From Candidatus Fonsibacter lacus (GTDB lineage Bacteria; Pseudomonadota; Alphaproteobacteria; Pelagibacterales; Pelagibacteraceae), in the NCBI GenBank assembly GCA_010021145.1, contig RGRP01000006.1, forward strand, positions 1-24,186: DNA of 24,186 nucleotides, given 5' to 3'. The notes under the pieces are model-generated. The model was not told the DNA's origin. It saw only the letters and a list, made by a program, of their open reading frames with translations, and made no database searches. Positions 15,231 through 22,703 of this stretch are shown here, in pieces; the stretch's first letter is position 1, and each line of letters starts with the position of its first letter. The translations under genes were made by a program, and so were the position numbers.

Positions 15231-15974
15231 TTAAATAGTCATTCCACCGTCGAGTGGATAAACGGCACCAGTAGAAAATGCTGATTCATCACTTGCTAAG
15301 TATACCGCAAGAGCTGCAACTTCCTCAGGTTTTCCTAATCTACCCATAGGCTGCCTATCAATAAAATCTTTTCTTGCTTTTTCGGGGTCTTTAAATGAAT
15401 TAACTCTGTCTTCCCAAGAAGGAGTGTGAATTGTTCCAGGTGCAATTGCATTACATCTAATATTATATTTTAAAAAATCGACTGCGATAGATTTTGTAAG
15501 ACCAATAACAGCTGCTTTGGTTGCTCCATATGCAAATCTATCTTTCACTCCTTTAACGCTCGATACAACAGAAGCCATATTAATTATGACTCCAGATTTT
15601 TGATTGATCATTTTAGGAATGAAATTTTTAATCATTAAGTACATCGATCTAACATTAACATTAAATGAAAAATCCCAATCTTTTTCTTCGCAGTCTAGTA
15701 TTGTTCCGTTATGAACAAATCCTACGCAGTTAAAAAGAACATCAACTTTAGAAATAGTATCTGCAAATTTTTTAATATCTGCAGCATTCGTTGAGTCTAA
15801 AGTATAGGTTTTAATTTTAGGGTATTCTTTTGAAAGTTGTTCCAATTTATTAGTTCTATTTATATCTGTTGCAATAACATTGGCTCCTTCTTTAAAAAAA
15901 TGAATAGCAGTTTCTTTTCCAATTCCTTGTCCTGCTGCAGTGATTATTACACTTTTATTTTCTAATCTTTTCAT
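15231..15974 (-). CDS. Short-chain dehydrogenase resembling BDH2/DHRS6 (small hydroxy- or oxo-acid substrate)
   Basis: 247 residues, classical SDR. The NAD(H)-binding motif is TAAGQGIG (12-19), the catalytic residues are Ser135, Tyr149 and Lys153, and Asp37 in IATDIN points to NAD rather than NADP. The protein is strikingly like mammalian DHRS6/BDH2, with LDCEEKDWDFSFNVNVRSMY and SVKGV nearly identical as I recall that sequence. The three arginines that hold the substrate carboxylate in DHRS6 (144, 188, 205) align with Arg146, Arg190 and Arg207 here. DHRS6 has been reported as a 3-hydroxybutyrate dehydrogenase and a 4-oxo-L-proline reductase; bacterial relatives may act on sugar acids. It is divergent from the DUF1445 gene with 40 bp between starts. 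Confidence 0.88.
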   Translation of the reverse strand: MKRLENKSVIITAAGQGIGKETAIHFFKEGANVIATDINRTNKLEQLSKEYPKIKTYTLDSTNAADIKKFADTISKVDVLFNCVGFVHNGTILDCEEKDWDFSFNVNVRSMYLMIKNFIPKMINQKSGVIINMASVVSSVKGVKDRFAYGATKAAVIGLTKSIAVDFLKYNIRCNAIAPGTIHTPSWEDRVNSFKDPEKARKDFIDRQPMGRLGKPEEVAALAVYLASDESAFSTGAVYPLDGGMTI

Positions 15975-16014
15975 CTAAATTAAATTTTATATTAAAAAAT
16001 TTTTTTAAAATTAA

Positions 16015-16803
16015 ATGTTAAATATCACAGATCCTGCTGAAGCAAGAAAAATTATTAGAGCTGATAAATACGATAAGCAAACAGCTGGTATTGCTGGAAA
16101 ATATGTACAAGGAAATATTTGTATATTGCCAAGTAAATACGCTCTTGATTTTGCAGCATTCTGTCAAAAAAATCCAAAACCTTGCCCGCTTATTGGTTTT
16201 GGTATCAAAGGAGATCCTTACTTAAAAGATTTGGGTGATATTGATATCAGAACAGATGTGCCAAGATATAAAATTTGGCAAAATGGAAAAGTTATTGATG
16301 AGCCTACAAATATTAAAAAATATTGGAATGATGATCTGGTAACTTTTGTCCTTGGTTGTTCAATGTCATTTGAATTACCCTTAATGGAAGCAGGAATAGA
16401 AATGCAGCATATAAAAAATAATACGACCGTTCCAATGTATAAAACAAATATAGATTGTCAGCCAGCGGGTCCTTTTAAAGGAAAACTAGTTGTATCAATG
16501 AGACCGTTGAATGCTGACGATACTATAAAAGCAATTCAAATCTCTTCTCGTTTTCCAGCAGTTCATGGAGCTCCTGTTCATCTTGGCGATCCTAATCAGA
16601 TTGGAATAAAAGATATTATGAAACCTGAATATGGAGACCCACCAAGAGCTATTAAAAATAATGAAATTCCAGTATTTTGGGCTTGTGGTGTAACTCCTCA
16701 GTCTGTTGTTGAAAATTGCAAACCTGATTTTTGTATTACTCATAAACCAGGAGCAATGTTAATTACTGATAAATTAAATAGCAGCCTTGCAGCAATTAAT
16801 TAG
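16015..16803 (+). CDS. DUF1445 / D-glutamate cyclase family protein (putative hydro-lyase)
   Basis: 262 residues, normal for the bacterial family (UPF0317; B. subtilis YcsI). The mammalian mitochondrial member DGLUCY converts D-glutamate to 5-oxo-D-proline plus water (established knowledge). Conserved blocks seen are YVQGNICILPSKYALDFAAF (30-49), NPKPCPLIGF, DIDIRTDVPRYK, LVTFVLGCSMSFELPLMEAG, VVSMRPL, RFPAVHGAPVHLGDP (179-193) and VFWACGVTPQSVVENCKP (220-237). It is divergent from the SDR and convergent with livF, overlapping by 4 bp. With pxpA, pxpC and the Liv importer nearby, a role in D-glutamate or 5-oxoproline use fits. Bacterial activity is inferred, and many databases still call the family a hydro-lyase of unknown substrate. 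Confidence 0.92.
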   Translation: MLNITDPAEARKIIRADKYDKQTAGIAGKYVQGNICILPSKYALDFAAFCQKNPKPCPLIGFGIKGDPYLKDLGDIDIRTDVPRYKIWQNGKVIDEPTNIKKYWNDDLVTFVLGCSMSFELPLMEAGIEMQHIKNNTTVPMYKTNIDCQPAGPFKGKLVVSMRPLNADDTIKAIQISSRFPAVHGAPVHLGDPNQIGIKDIMKPEYGDPPRAIKNNEIPVFWACGVTPQSVVENCKPDFCITHKPGAMLITDKLNSSLAAIN

Positions 16804-17507
16804 GATCCTAAAAAAACTCTTTTAACTTCTTTACTATCTATTAAATCTTTAGAAGCTCCATCAATTACTAATCTTCCGCTCTCAAGAATATAACCACGAT
16901 TTGCCATACTTAAAGCAAGTCTAACATTTTGTTCAACAAATAAAATTGCGATTCCACGTTCTGCAATTTTTTTAAAAATTAATTTTAAATCTTCAATTAC
17001 TAAGGGCGCAAGTCCAAGAAAAGGTTCATCTACCATTAATAATTTTGGCATTCCCATTAGTCCTCTGCCAATTGCAAGCATTTGTTGCTCTCCACCTGAC
17101 ATAGTGTTTGCAATTTGATTTGAACGATCTTTTAACTTTGGAAAAAAGTTATAAACATCTTCTAAAGATTTCTCTCTCTCAGCTTTTGCTTTTTCATGAT
17201 AAGCGCCCAATAATAAATTTTGTAAAACTGTTAGATAAGGAAATACTCTTCTTCTTTCAAGAACATGGGAAATACCAACGCCAACTCTTTGATAAGTTTC
17301 AAATTTATGGATTGGAATATTATTAAAATTTATTTCACCGGTTTTAATTTTAATTAAACCGCTAATACTATTAAGAATAGTGCTTTTTCCAGAACCATTA
17401 GGACCTAGTAATGCAACAATTTCTCCTTCTTTAACGTTTAATGAAACATTCCATATGACTTGGTAGTCATCATAAGCAACGTCTATATTTTTTATATTAA
17501 GCAGCAT
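16800..17507 (-). CDS. livF: Branched-chain amino acid-type ABC transporter ATPase LivF
   Basis: 235 residues, the size of LivF. It is one of two ATPases that power the HAAT-family importer from the cytoplasmic face. Walker A is GPNGSGKS (35-42), the signature is MSGGEQQ (136-142), Walker B is LLMVDE (156-161), and HVLERRRVFPYLTVLQNLLLG (81-101) replaces the Q-loop in the way usual for LivF. It overlaps livG by 11 bp and the DUF1445 gene by 4 bp at its 3' end. The name reflects family; the substrate may be 5-oxoproline, an acidic amino acid or a branched-chain one. Confidence 0.93.
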   Translation of the reverse strand: MLLNIKNIDVAYDDYQVIWNVSLNVKEGEIVALLGPNGSGKSTILNSISGLIKIKTGEINFNNIPIHKFETYQRVGVGISHVLERRRVFPYLTVLQNLLLGAYHEKAKAEREKSLEDVYNFFPKLKDRSNQIANTMSGGEQQMLAIGRGLMGMPKLLMVDEPFLGLAPLVIEDLKLIFKKIAERGIAILFVEQNVRLALSMANRGYILESGRLVIDGASKDLIDSKEVKRVFLGS

Positions 17508-18222
17508 CGATGGTACCTAGGTAAGCGTCTATCACTTGTGAGTTTTGACTGATATTTTTTGGAATATCAAAAGCAATTCTTTTTCCTTGATTAAGAGCAA
17601 GAATTCGATCTGAAATATCCATGATAATTTTCATGTTATGTTCAATGGTTACAACAGTAATTCCATTCTTTTTTAATTTTAAAACTAATTCTACAAGACC
17701 TGGAATCGTTCTTTGATCAACTCCTCCTGTTACTTCATCCATAAGTAATAATTTTGGATCGGTTGCTAAAGCTCTTGCAAGTTCTAATCTTTTTCGCTGT
17801 CCTGTTGAAAGCTCTTTTGCGTAATGATGTCTTTTTTCAATCAAATCTACAAAATCAATAATTTCTAAAGCTTTATCCCTTGCAACCTTTAGGTTTTTTT
17901 CTTTTACTAAAGCTCCAACAATGACATTTTCTAACAACGTTTGATCAGCAAATGGTTTTAGTTTTTGAAAAGTTCTTCCAACTCCCATTCTACAAATTAA
18001 ATCAGGTCTGACGTTCGTAATATTTTTATCTCTTAATATAACTTGGCCTTTGTCTGACTTCGTAAATCCAGTAATCAAATCAAATAATGTAGATTTTCCA
18101 GCTCCGTTTGGTCCGATAACTCCTAAAATTTCTCCTTCTTTAACATCAAAAGAAATATCACTATTTGCATGAATACCACCGAATGATCTGCTTAGATTTT
18201 CAACTTTTAACAAAATACTCAT
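17497..18222 (-). CDS. livG: Branched-chain amino acid-type ABC transporter ATPase LivG
   Basis: 241 residues. Walker A is GPNGAGKS (37-44), the signature is LSTGQ (138-142) and Walker B is LLLMDE (158-163), followed by VTGGVD. FGGIHANSDISFDV and VGRTFQKLKPF are typical of LivG. It pairs with LivF as the second ATPase. The ATGA overlap (18219-18222) couples it to livM, and it overlaps livF by 11 bp. Confidence 0.93.
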   Translation of the reverse strand: MSILLKVENLSRSFGGIHANSDISFDVKEGEILGVIGPNGAGKSTLFDLITGFTKSDKGQVILRDKNITNVRPDLICRMGVGRTFQKLKPFADQTLLENVIVGALVKEKNLKVARDKALEIIDFVDLIEKRHHYAKELSTGQRKRLELARALATDPKLLLMDEVTGGVDQRTIPGLVELVLKLKKNGITVVTIEHNMKIIMDISDRILALNQGKRIAFDIPKNISQNSQVIDAYLGTIDAA

Positions 18223-19244
18223 TTTGCTTTTTCTCTTTCTCTAAAAGATCTTGGAATAAGAGAAATAATTCCTGCAGGTCTAAATATACAAATGATTATA
18301 ATTAAAACACCATAAACAATTAAATCGATAGAATGCCCTGTTCCACCAAAATAAATTCTAGAAAATTCTGATATTGGAATTAAAATTGCAGAACCAATAA
18401 TTGGTCCCCAAATATTTCCAACTCCACCCATCACTGAAATTAATAAAACTAAAATTGATATATCGACGTTAAATGCATTATTAGGATCAACAATTAAAAC
18501 ATATTGTGCATAAATGCTCCCCATCGGCGCCATAATCATGGCAGAAATAATAAATGCGATAATCTTATATTTTGATACATGAATACCAAGGCTTGAGGCA
18601 GCATCCGATTGATCACGAATAGCTCTTAGTCGGTATCCAAGTTTAGATCGATTTAATAACCAAACTAAAAAGAACGACCCAATAAAAAAAATTAAAGAAA
18701 TGTAATAATAAGCAACTTTGCTCTTATGAAACTGCATTGAGGTCCAAGGGCTTTCTCTATTAATTGGTATCCACAATCCTGAAGACGAACCAACTTCAGG
18801 CCATCTTTGAAAAACAACTTGAAAACTTATGCCAATTAACAAAGTTGCAATTGCAAAGTAATGTCCTTTTAATCTTAAAATTGGAACCCCAATTAACATT
18901 GCAACAAATCCAGAAATTCCTATTCCAGCTAAAATTCCAATCCAAGGAGTAATATGAAGTTTTACGTAAAAATATGCAGAAGCATAAGCCCCTATTCCAA
19001 AAAATATTGCATGACCTAAACTAATTTGACCAGAAAAACCTGCAAGCACATTCCAAGATTGCGCCATCACAGCATGCATAAAAATCATCATCATTAAATG
19101 AATTGCAAATTTAGATGGGGACGTGAAAGGAAATAAAAGTAAACTTAAAATAATTAACCCAATAATAATAAGAGAGTTTTTATTGAAATACCAAAGCGGT
19201 TCATTTTTAGCTTCTAATAATTTTGCTGAAATATTATTAATCAT
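18219..19244 (-). CDS. livM: Branched-chain amino acid-type ABC transporter permease LivM
   Basis: 341 residues from the ATG at 19244, which lies one base after the livH stop. A longer reading frame from TTG at 19280 would overlap livH by 35 bp and is unlikely. About ten hydrophobic segments are seen. The conserved permease stretches are NVLAGFSGQISLGHAIFFGIGAYAS, LRLKGHYFAIATLLIG, GYRLRAIRDQSDAASSLGIH (the ATPase-contact loop) and VMGGVGNIWGPIIGS. LivM and LivH together form the membrane channel. The C-terminus overlaps livG by four bases. Confidence 0.93.
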   Translation of the reverse strand: MINNISAKLLEAKNEPLWYFNKNSLIIIGLIILSLLLFPFTSPSKFAIHLMMMIFMHAVMAQSWNVLAGFSGQISLGHAIFFGIGAYASAYFYVKLHITPWIGILAGIGISGFVAMLIGVPILRLKGHYFAIATLLIGISFQVVFQRWPEVGSSSGLWIPINRESPWTSMQFHKSKVAYYYISLIFFIGSFFLVWLLNRSKLGYRLRAIRDQSDAASSLGIHVSKYKIIAFIISAMIMAPMGSIYAQYVLIVDPNNAFNVDISILVLLISVMGGVGNIWGPIIGSAILIPISEFSRIYFGGTGHSIDLIVYGVLIIIICIFRPAGIISLIPRSFREREKAK

Positions 19245-19245
19245 T

Positions 19246-20112
19246 TTAATATCTTCCAAAAATTCCTTGCGGTCGAACAATTACAACAAATAAATAAACT
19301 GCAAAAACGTAAAGTAATTTAAATGATGGATCAATTAATAGTCCACCAACCGATTCAACAATTCCAATAATAATTCCTGCAATTAAACTTCCGCTAATAC
19401 TTCCAAATCCTCCAAGGGCAACCGCAACAAATGCAAATAAAGAAAAGTTAACTCCAACGTCTGGAAATACATAATAAAAATTTGAAAGCATTGAACCTGC
19501 AACTGCTACACAACTAAGTCCTATAGCCCATCCTAATGCGAACATTTTATTAGATGGAATCCCAAGAATTTCTGCGGCTTGTCTATCTTGAGCTGTTGCT
19601 TGCAATGCTGTTCCAGTCTCAGTTTTAGTTACAAATAAATAAAGTAAAATAAATGCAATTAAGCAAACTAAACTTGCATACAATTGAGGTTGGCCAATAA
19701 AAATCCCTGCAATTTCAAATTTACCTTGGATAATCGGATTTTTAATTGTTCTAAAATCTGGTGTAAAAAAAAGTTGTGCGAGAGCCCTAATAGCAACGGC
19801 AAGACCAAATGTTGCACAAATTTGGACTAACATTGTTGAATTTAAAATTTTTCGAATAATAAAATAATGTGTTGCAATACCAAGGACGGCCATAATTATA
19901 ATTGTAAATGGAATTGAGAAAATTGGATCAATTCCAAACAGCATCCAAAACCAAAAAGCAGAAAACATTGAAACCATTAAATGATCACCATGTGCAAAAT
20001 TTACAATTTCCATAAGACCAAAAATCAAACTTAGACCTGCCGCAATCAATGCATAGATAAGACCCATTAGAATACCGCTTATAATTGCTTGAATTATAAC
20101 TTGTGATGTCAT
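19246..20112 (-). CDS. livH: Branched-chain amino acid-type ABC transporter permease LivH
   Basis: 288 residues from the ATG at 20112 (product MTSQVIIQAI...). A TTG two codons upstream is also in frame but ATG is preferred. It is the second permease of the importer, with about eight membrane segments. Family stretches are GLIYALIAAGLSLIFGLMEI, VNFAHGDHLMV, GTALQATAQDRQAAEILGI (the ATPase-contact loop) and VALGGFGSISGSLIAGIIIG. It is the first gene of the leftward livH-M-G-F operon and is divergent from livK, with 66 bp between start codons. Confidence 0.93.
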   Translation of the reverse strand: MTSQVIIQAIISGILMGLIYALIAAGLSLIFGLMEIVNFAHGDHLMVSMFSAFWFWMLFGIDPIFSIPFTIIIMAVLGIATHYFIIRKILNSTMLVQICATFGLAVAIRALAQLFFTPDFRTIKNPIIQGKFEIAGIFIGQPQLYASLVCLIAFILLYLFVTKTETGTALQATAQDRQAAEILGIPSNKMFALGWAIGLSCVAVAGSMLSNFYYVFPDVGVNFSLFAFVAVALGGFGSISGSLIAGIIIGIVESVGGLLIDPSFKLLYVFAVYLFVVIVRPQGIFGRY

Positions 20113-20126
20113 TACCAAATCTTGTG

Positions 20127-20174
20127 TTTACAATTTTTTAAATTGTGGCTAATCTATTTAAAAAAATAACGGAG
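20127..20174. promoter_or_regulatory. livH/livK divergent control region with a 17-bp palindrome
   Basis: ACAATTT (20130-20136) and AAATTGT (20140-20146) form a 7-bp inverted repeat with a 3-base centre, a plausible dimeric operator. On the plus strand a weak promoter can be drawn: TTTACA (20127-20132), 17 bases, TAATCT (20150-20155), overlapping the palindrome. A good Shine-Dalgarno sequence, GGAG at 20171-20174, precedes the livK ATG. The regulator is not in the window. Confidence 0.4.
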
Positions 20175-20178
20175 ATCT

Positions 20179-21444
20179 ATGAAAAAAAAAATAATATGTT
20201 TCGTAGCTGCCCTTTCTCTTTCATTTAACTCATTTGCTGTTGCACAACAAAAAGTTAACGAAGTAGTAATCGGTGTTCTACATCCATTAACAGGCCCAGT
20301 TGCACAAATTGGTCTTGATTCAATTGCTGCACTTAAAACAGCTGTTGAGATTGTTAATGAAGACGTTAATCTTGATTTACCTTTTGCAAAAGGAAAAGGA
20401 TTACCAGGATTAAAAGGTGCTAAAATAAGATTAGTAATTGCAGATCACCAAGGAAAACCAGAAATTGGCCAAGGTGAAGCTGAAAGATTAATCAATAATG
20501 AAAAAGTTCACGCTTTATTTGGAGCATACTTTTCAGCTGTGACTGCAACATCAAGCCTAGTTGCTGATCGAGCTGGAATTCCATATGTGAATGGAGCTTC
20601 CACTGCACCAAATCTTACAGATCGTGGTTTAAAGTATTTCTTTAGAGTAACTCCTCATGACGGCGAATTCACACAAGTTATGTATGATTTCATGTCAGAT
20701 TTACAAAAGAAAAAGAATATCAAATTATCAAGTGTAAGTATTTTGCATGAAGACTCTCTATGGGGAACTGACAGCGGAACTACACAAGATAAACTAGCAA
20801 AAGAAAAAAATTATAAAGTTTTAGATAAAATTGCTTATAATTCGAAAGCAACCTCTTTAACTTCAGAAGTTCAAAAATTGAAAGCGTCTAACGCTGATGT
20901 TTTACTTCCATCATCATATACATCTGATGCTTTTCTTTTCTTAAAAACTGCGAAAGAATTGGATTACAATCCAAAACTATTAATTGCACAAAATGCTGGT
21001 TATGTTGATCCAACGTTTTTATCTACTATGGGTAAAGATGCTGAGGGTGTGATCACAAGATCGCCTTTCAATTTTGACCTTGCTAAAAAAGTTCCTAACC
21101 TTGCTAAGGTGAATGAACTATTTAAAAAACACTCAGGTGGAAGAGATCTGTCTGATGTTCCAGCAAGAGAATTTACAGCATTTATGACTCTTGTAGATGC
21201 AATCAATAGAGCTGGCTCAACTGATCCTGAGAAAATTCGTGTCGCTTTAACGCAAACGAATATTCCTGCTAAAAACTTAATCATTCCTTACAAAGGTGTG
21301 AAGTTTGGAGCAAATGGACATAACGAGTTGCAAAGAGGAATTTTAATGCAAGTACAAAATGGACAATACTGTACAATTTATCCATTTGAATTTGCTGCTT
21401 GTGAAGTGAAATACCCTATGCCAACTTGGGCTCAAAAAAAATAA
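20179..21444 (+). CDS. livK: Periplasmic amino acid-binding protein of the Liv-type ABC transporter
   Basis: 421 residues, type I periplasmic binding protein (Peripla_BP_6). A signal peptide is clear: MKKK, a hydrophobic core, and a likely cleavage after Ala22 (AVA before QQ). The mature protein opens VVIGVLHPLTGPVAQIG and has VHALFGAYFSAVTATSSLVA, IPYVNGASTAPNLTDRG and LHEDSLWGTDSG. It captures the ligand for LivHMGF. The ligand cannot be read from sequence; the neighbouring DUF1445 and pxp genes suggest 5-oxoproline, glutamate or a related compound. GGAG lies four bases before the ATG. It is transcribed alone and ends at a strong terminator, which is usual for binding proteins made in excess. 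Confidence 0.93.
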   Translation: MKKKIICFVAALSLSFNSFAVAQQKVNEVVIGVLHPLTGPVAQIGLDSIAALKTAVEIVNEDVNLDLPFAKGKGLPGLKGAKIRLVIADHQGKPEIGQGEAERLINNEKVHALFGAYFSAVTATSSLVADRAGIPYVNGASTAPNLTDRGLKYFFRVTPHDGEFTQVMYDFMSDLQKKKNIKLSSVSILHEDSLWGTDSGTTQDKLAKEKNYKVLDKIAYNSKATSLTSEVQKLKASNADVLLPSSYTSDAFLFLKTAKELDYNPKLLIAQNAGYVDPTFLSTMGKDAEGVITRSPFNFDLAKKVPNLAKVNELFKKHSGGRDLSDVPAREFTAFMTLVDAINRAGSTDPEKIRVALTQTNIPAKNLIIPYKGVKFGANGHNELQRGILMQVQNGQYCTIYPFEFAACEVKYPMPTWAQKK

Positions 21445-21466
21445 GTAACTATTTTTAAAAAATTAA

Positions 21467-21499
21467 GGGACGGTTTTAATTAACCGTCCCTTTTTTTTT
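21467..21499 (+). terminator. Strong rho-independent terminator of livK
   Basis: GGGACGGTT (21467-21475) and AACCGTCCC (21482-21490) form a perfect 9-bp stem with a 6-base loop, followed by nine T residues (21491-21499). It is by far the most GC-rich hairpin in the window. An A-rich stretch on the other side may let it also act for pxpA, which reads toward it. Confidence 0.93.
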
Positions 21500-21503
21500 A
21501 CGC

Positions 21504-22277
21504 TTAATTTAACTTTTTTAATTTATCTAAAGATTTTAATTGAAAACCATTCTTAATTAAAACTTCTCTTAAATATCTAGCATTCTCTACTGCAGTTTTT
21601 TCATCTCCATGAACACAGATTGAATCAATATCACAGGGAATTTGTTTTCCAGAGTAACAATTTAAAGCCTGATTTTCTAACATTCTAAGAACATGTTTTG
21701 CAGATTCTTCTCTGCCTAAAATCATTGCATTAGATTTAGATCTTGCAACAAGATAACCGTTATCTTCATAGTTTCTATCTGCAAACACTTCACAGGCAAT
21801 TCTTAAATTTAAATCACGACCCGCTTTTTCCATCTCCGTCTGTGCATGAGCTAAAAAAATTATATTCGGATCAAATTGCTTAATGGCTTTAGCTATAGTG
21901 AAAGACAATTCATAGTTTTCACAAGCCATATTACTCAAGGCACCATGTGGTTTTACATGAGTAACTTTCATTTTTAATTTATCTGCAACTTTGCTTAAAA
22001 TTTCACATTGATCAATGACAAGTTTAGTAACTTCCTCGGGTGAAATATTCATTCTTTTTCTTCCAAAATTTTCTCTATCTAAATAAGAAGGATGTGAACC
22101 AATACTAACTCCGTTATCTTTGGATATACGAATTGTTTTTTCCATCGTTTCTTCATCGCCTGCATGATAACCACAAGCAATGTTTGCAGAATTTACTATT
22201 TTTAATAAGGCAGGATCATTTTCTGTAGAATGGAACTTTGAACTTTCGCCAAGATCACTATTAATATTTACTTCCAT
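21504..22277 (-). CDS. pxpA: 5-oxoprolinase subunit A (LamB/YcsF family)
   Basis: 257 residues, normal for the family. PxpA with PxpB and PxpC opens 5-oxoproline to glutamate using ATP. Conserved motifs are NINSDLGES (4-12), NSANIACGYHAGD (29-41), SIGSHPSYLDRENFGRK (58-74), VKPHGALSNMA and EVFADRNYEDNGYLVARS. It sits on the strand opposite to pxpB and pxpC, divergent by about 50 bp, and is convergent with livK across the terminator. No lesion is seen in this gene. Confidence 0.94.
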   Translation of the reverse strand: MEVNINSDLGESSKFHSTENDPALLKIVNSANIACGYHAGDEETMEKTIRISKDNGVSIGSHPSYLDRENFGRKRMNISPEEVTKLVIDQCEILSKVADKLKMKVTHVKPHGALSNMACENYELSFTIAKAIKQFDPNIIFLAHAQTEMEKAGRDLNLRIACEVFADRNYEDNGYLVARSKSNAMILGREESAKHVLRMLENQALNCYSGKQIPCDIDSICVHGDEKTAVENARYLREVLIKNGFQLKSLDKLKKLN

Positions 22278-22327
22278 TATATTTCGCTTTTGCTAATTTA
22301 AAATTTCTAAAAGTTTATACAATATCC

Positions 22328-22703
22328 ATGATAAAAAAAATAACTAATATCAGTGATCAAGGAATTATTTGTGATTTTGGAAGAAATAATTAAAACACAC
22401 CTTGAAACTGAGTTTTATGTTTACATGATTGGTTTTATGCCAGGACATCCTTATATGGGTGATCTTGATAAAAAATTATTTACAAGCAGGCTACAATCGC
22501 CACGAGTTCAAGTTCCCATAGGTTCTGTTGCGATTGCAGAAAAATTTTGCATCATCTATCCTTATCTAAGTCCTGGAGGCTGGAATATTATTGGCAGAAC
22601 ATCTGTTAAATTATTTGATACAAAAAATTTAACGAACCCATGTTTGTTTTCGCCTGGTGACACAATAAAATTTAAAAAAGTTAACAAATCTGAAATAAAA
22701 TAA
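22328..22703 (+). pseudogene. pxpB: 5-oxoprolinase subunit B, damaged: internal deletion with frame change
   Basis: Two pieces of PxpB (KipI family, normally about 220-240 residues) lie in different frames. From the ATG at 22328 the product is MIKK then ITNISDQGIICDFG, matching the family N-terminus, and stops at 22391-22393. The C-terminal part, open from a GTG at 22353 to 22703 (116 codons), begins to look like PxpB at LEEIIKTHLETEFYVYMIGF and continues with PGHPYMGDL, SPRVQVPIGSVAIAE, YPYLSPGGWNIIGRTSVKLF and a final PGDTIKF. The roughly 90 residues normally between these parts, including the GGPDL-type region, are absent. Either the gene is inactivated or a short C-terminal protein is made. 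Its stop overlaps the pxpC ATG (TAATG). Confidence 0.72.

Noticed and set aside
19245..19280. Longer livM start at TTG 19280 overlapping livH by 35 bp
   Set aside because: The ATG at 19244 immediately follows the livH stop and gives a normal LivM N-terminus.
20113..20118. Longer livH start at TTG 20118
   Set aside because: It adds only two residues and the ATG at 20112 is a better start codon.
21000..21284. 94-codon minus-strand ORF inside livK
   Set aside because: Antisense to a conserved binding protein whose codon positions explain the open frame.
22340..22393. Programmed frameshift joining the two pxpB frames
   Set aside because: No slippery heptamer is seen at the fusion point and a frameshift would not restore the roughly 90 missing residues.
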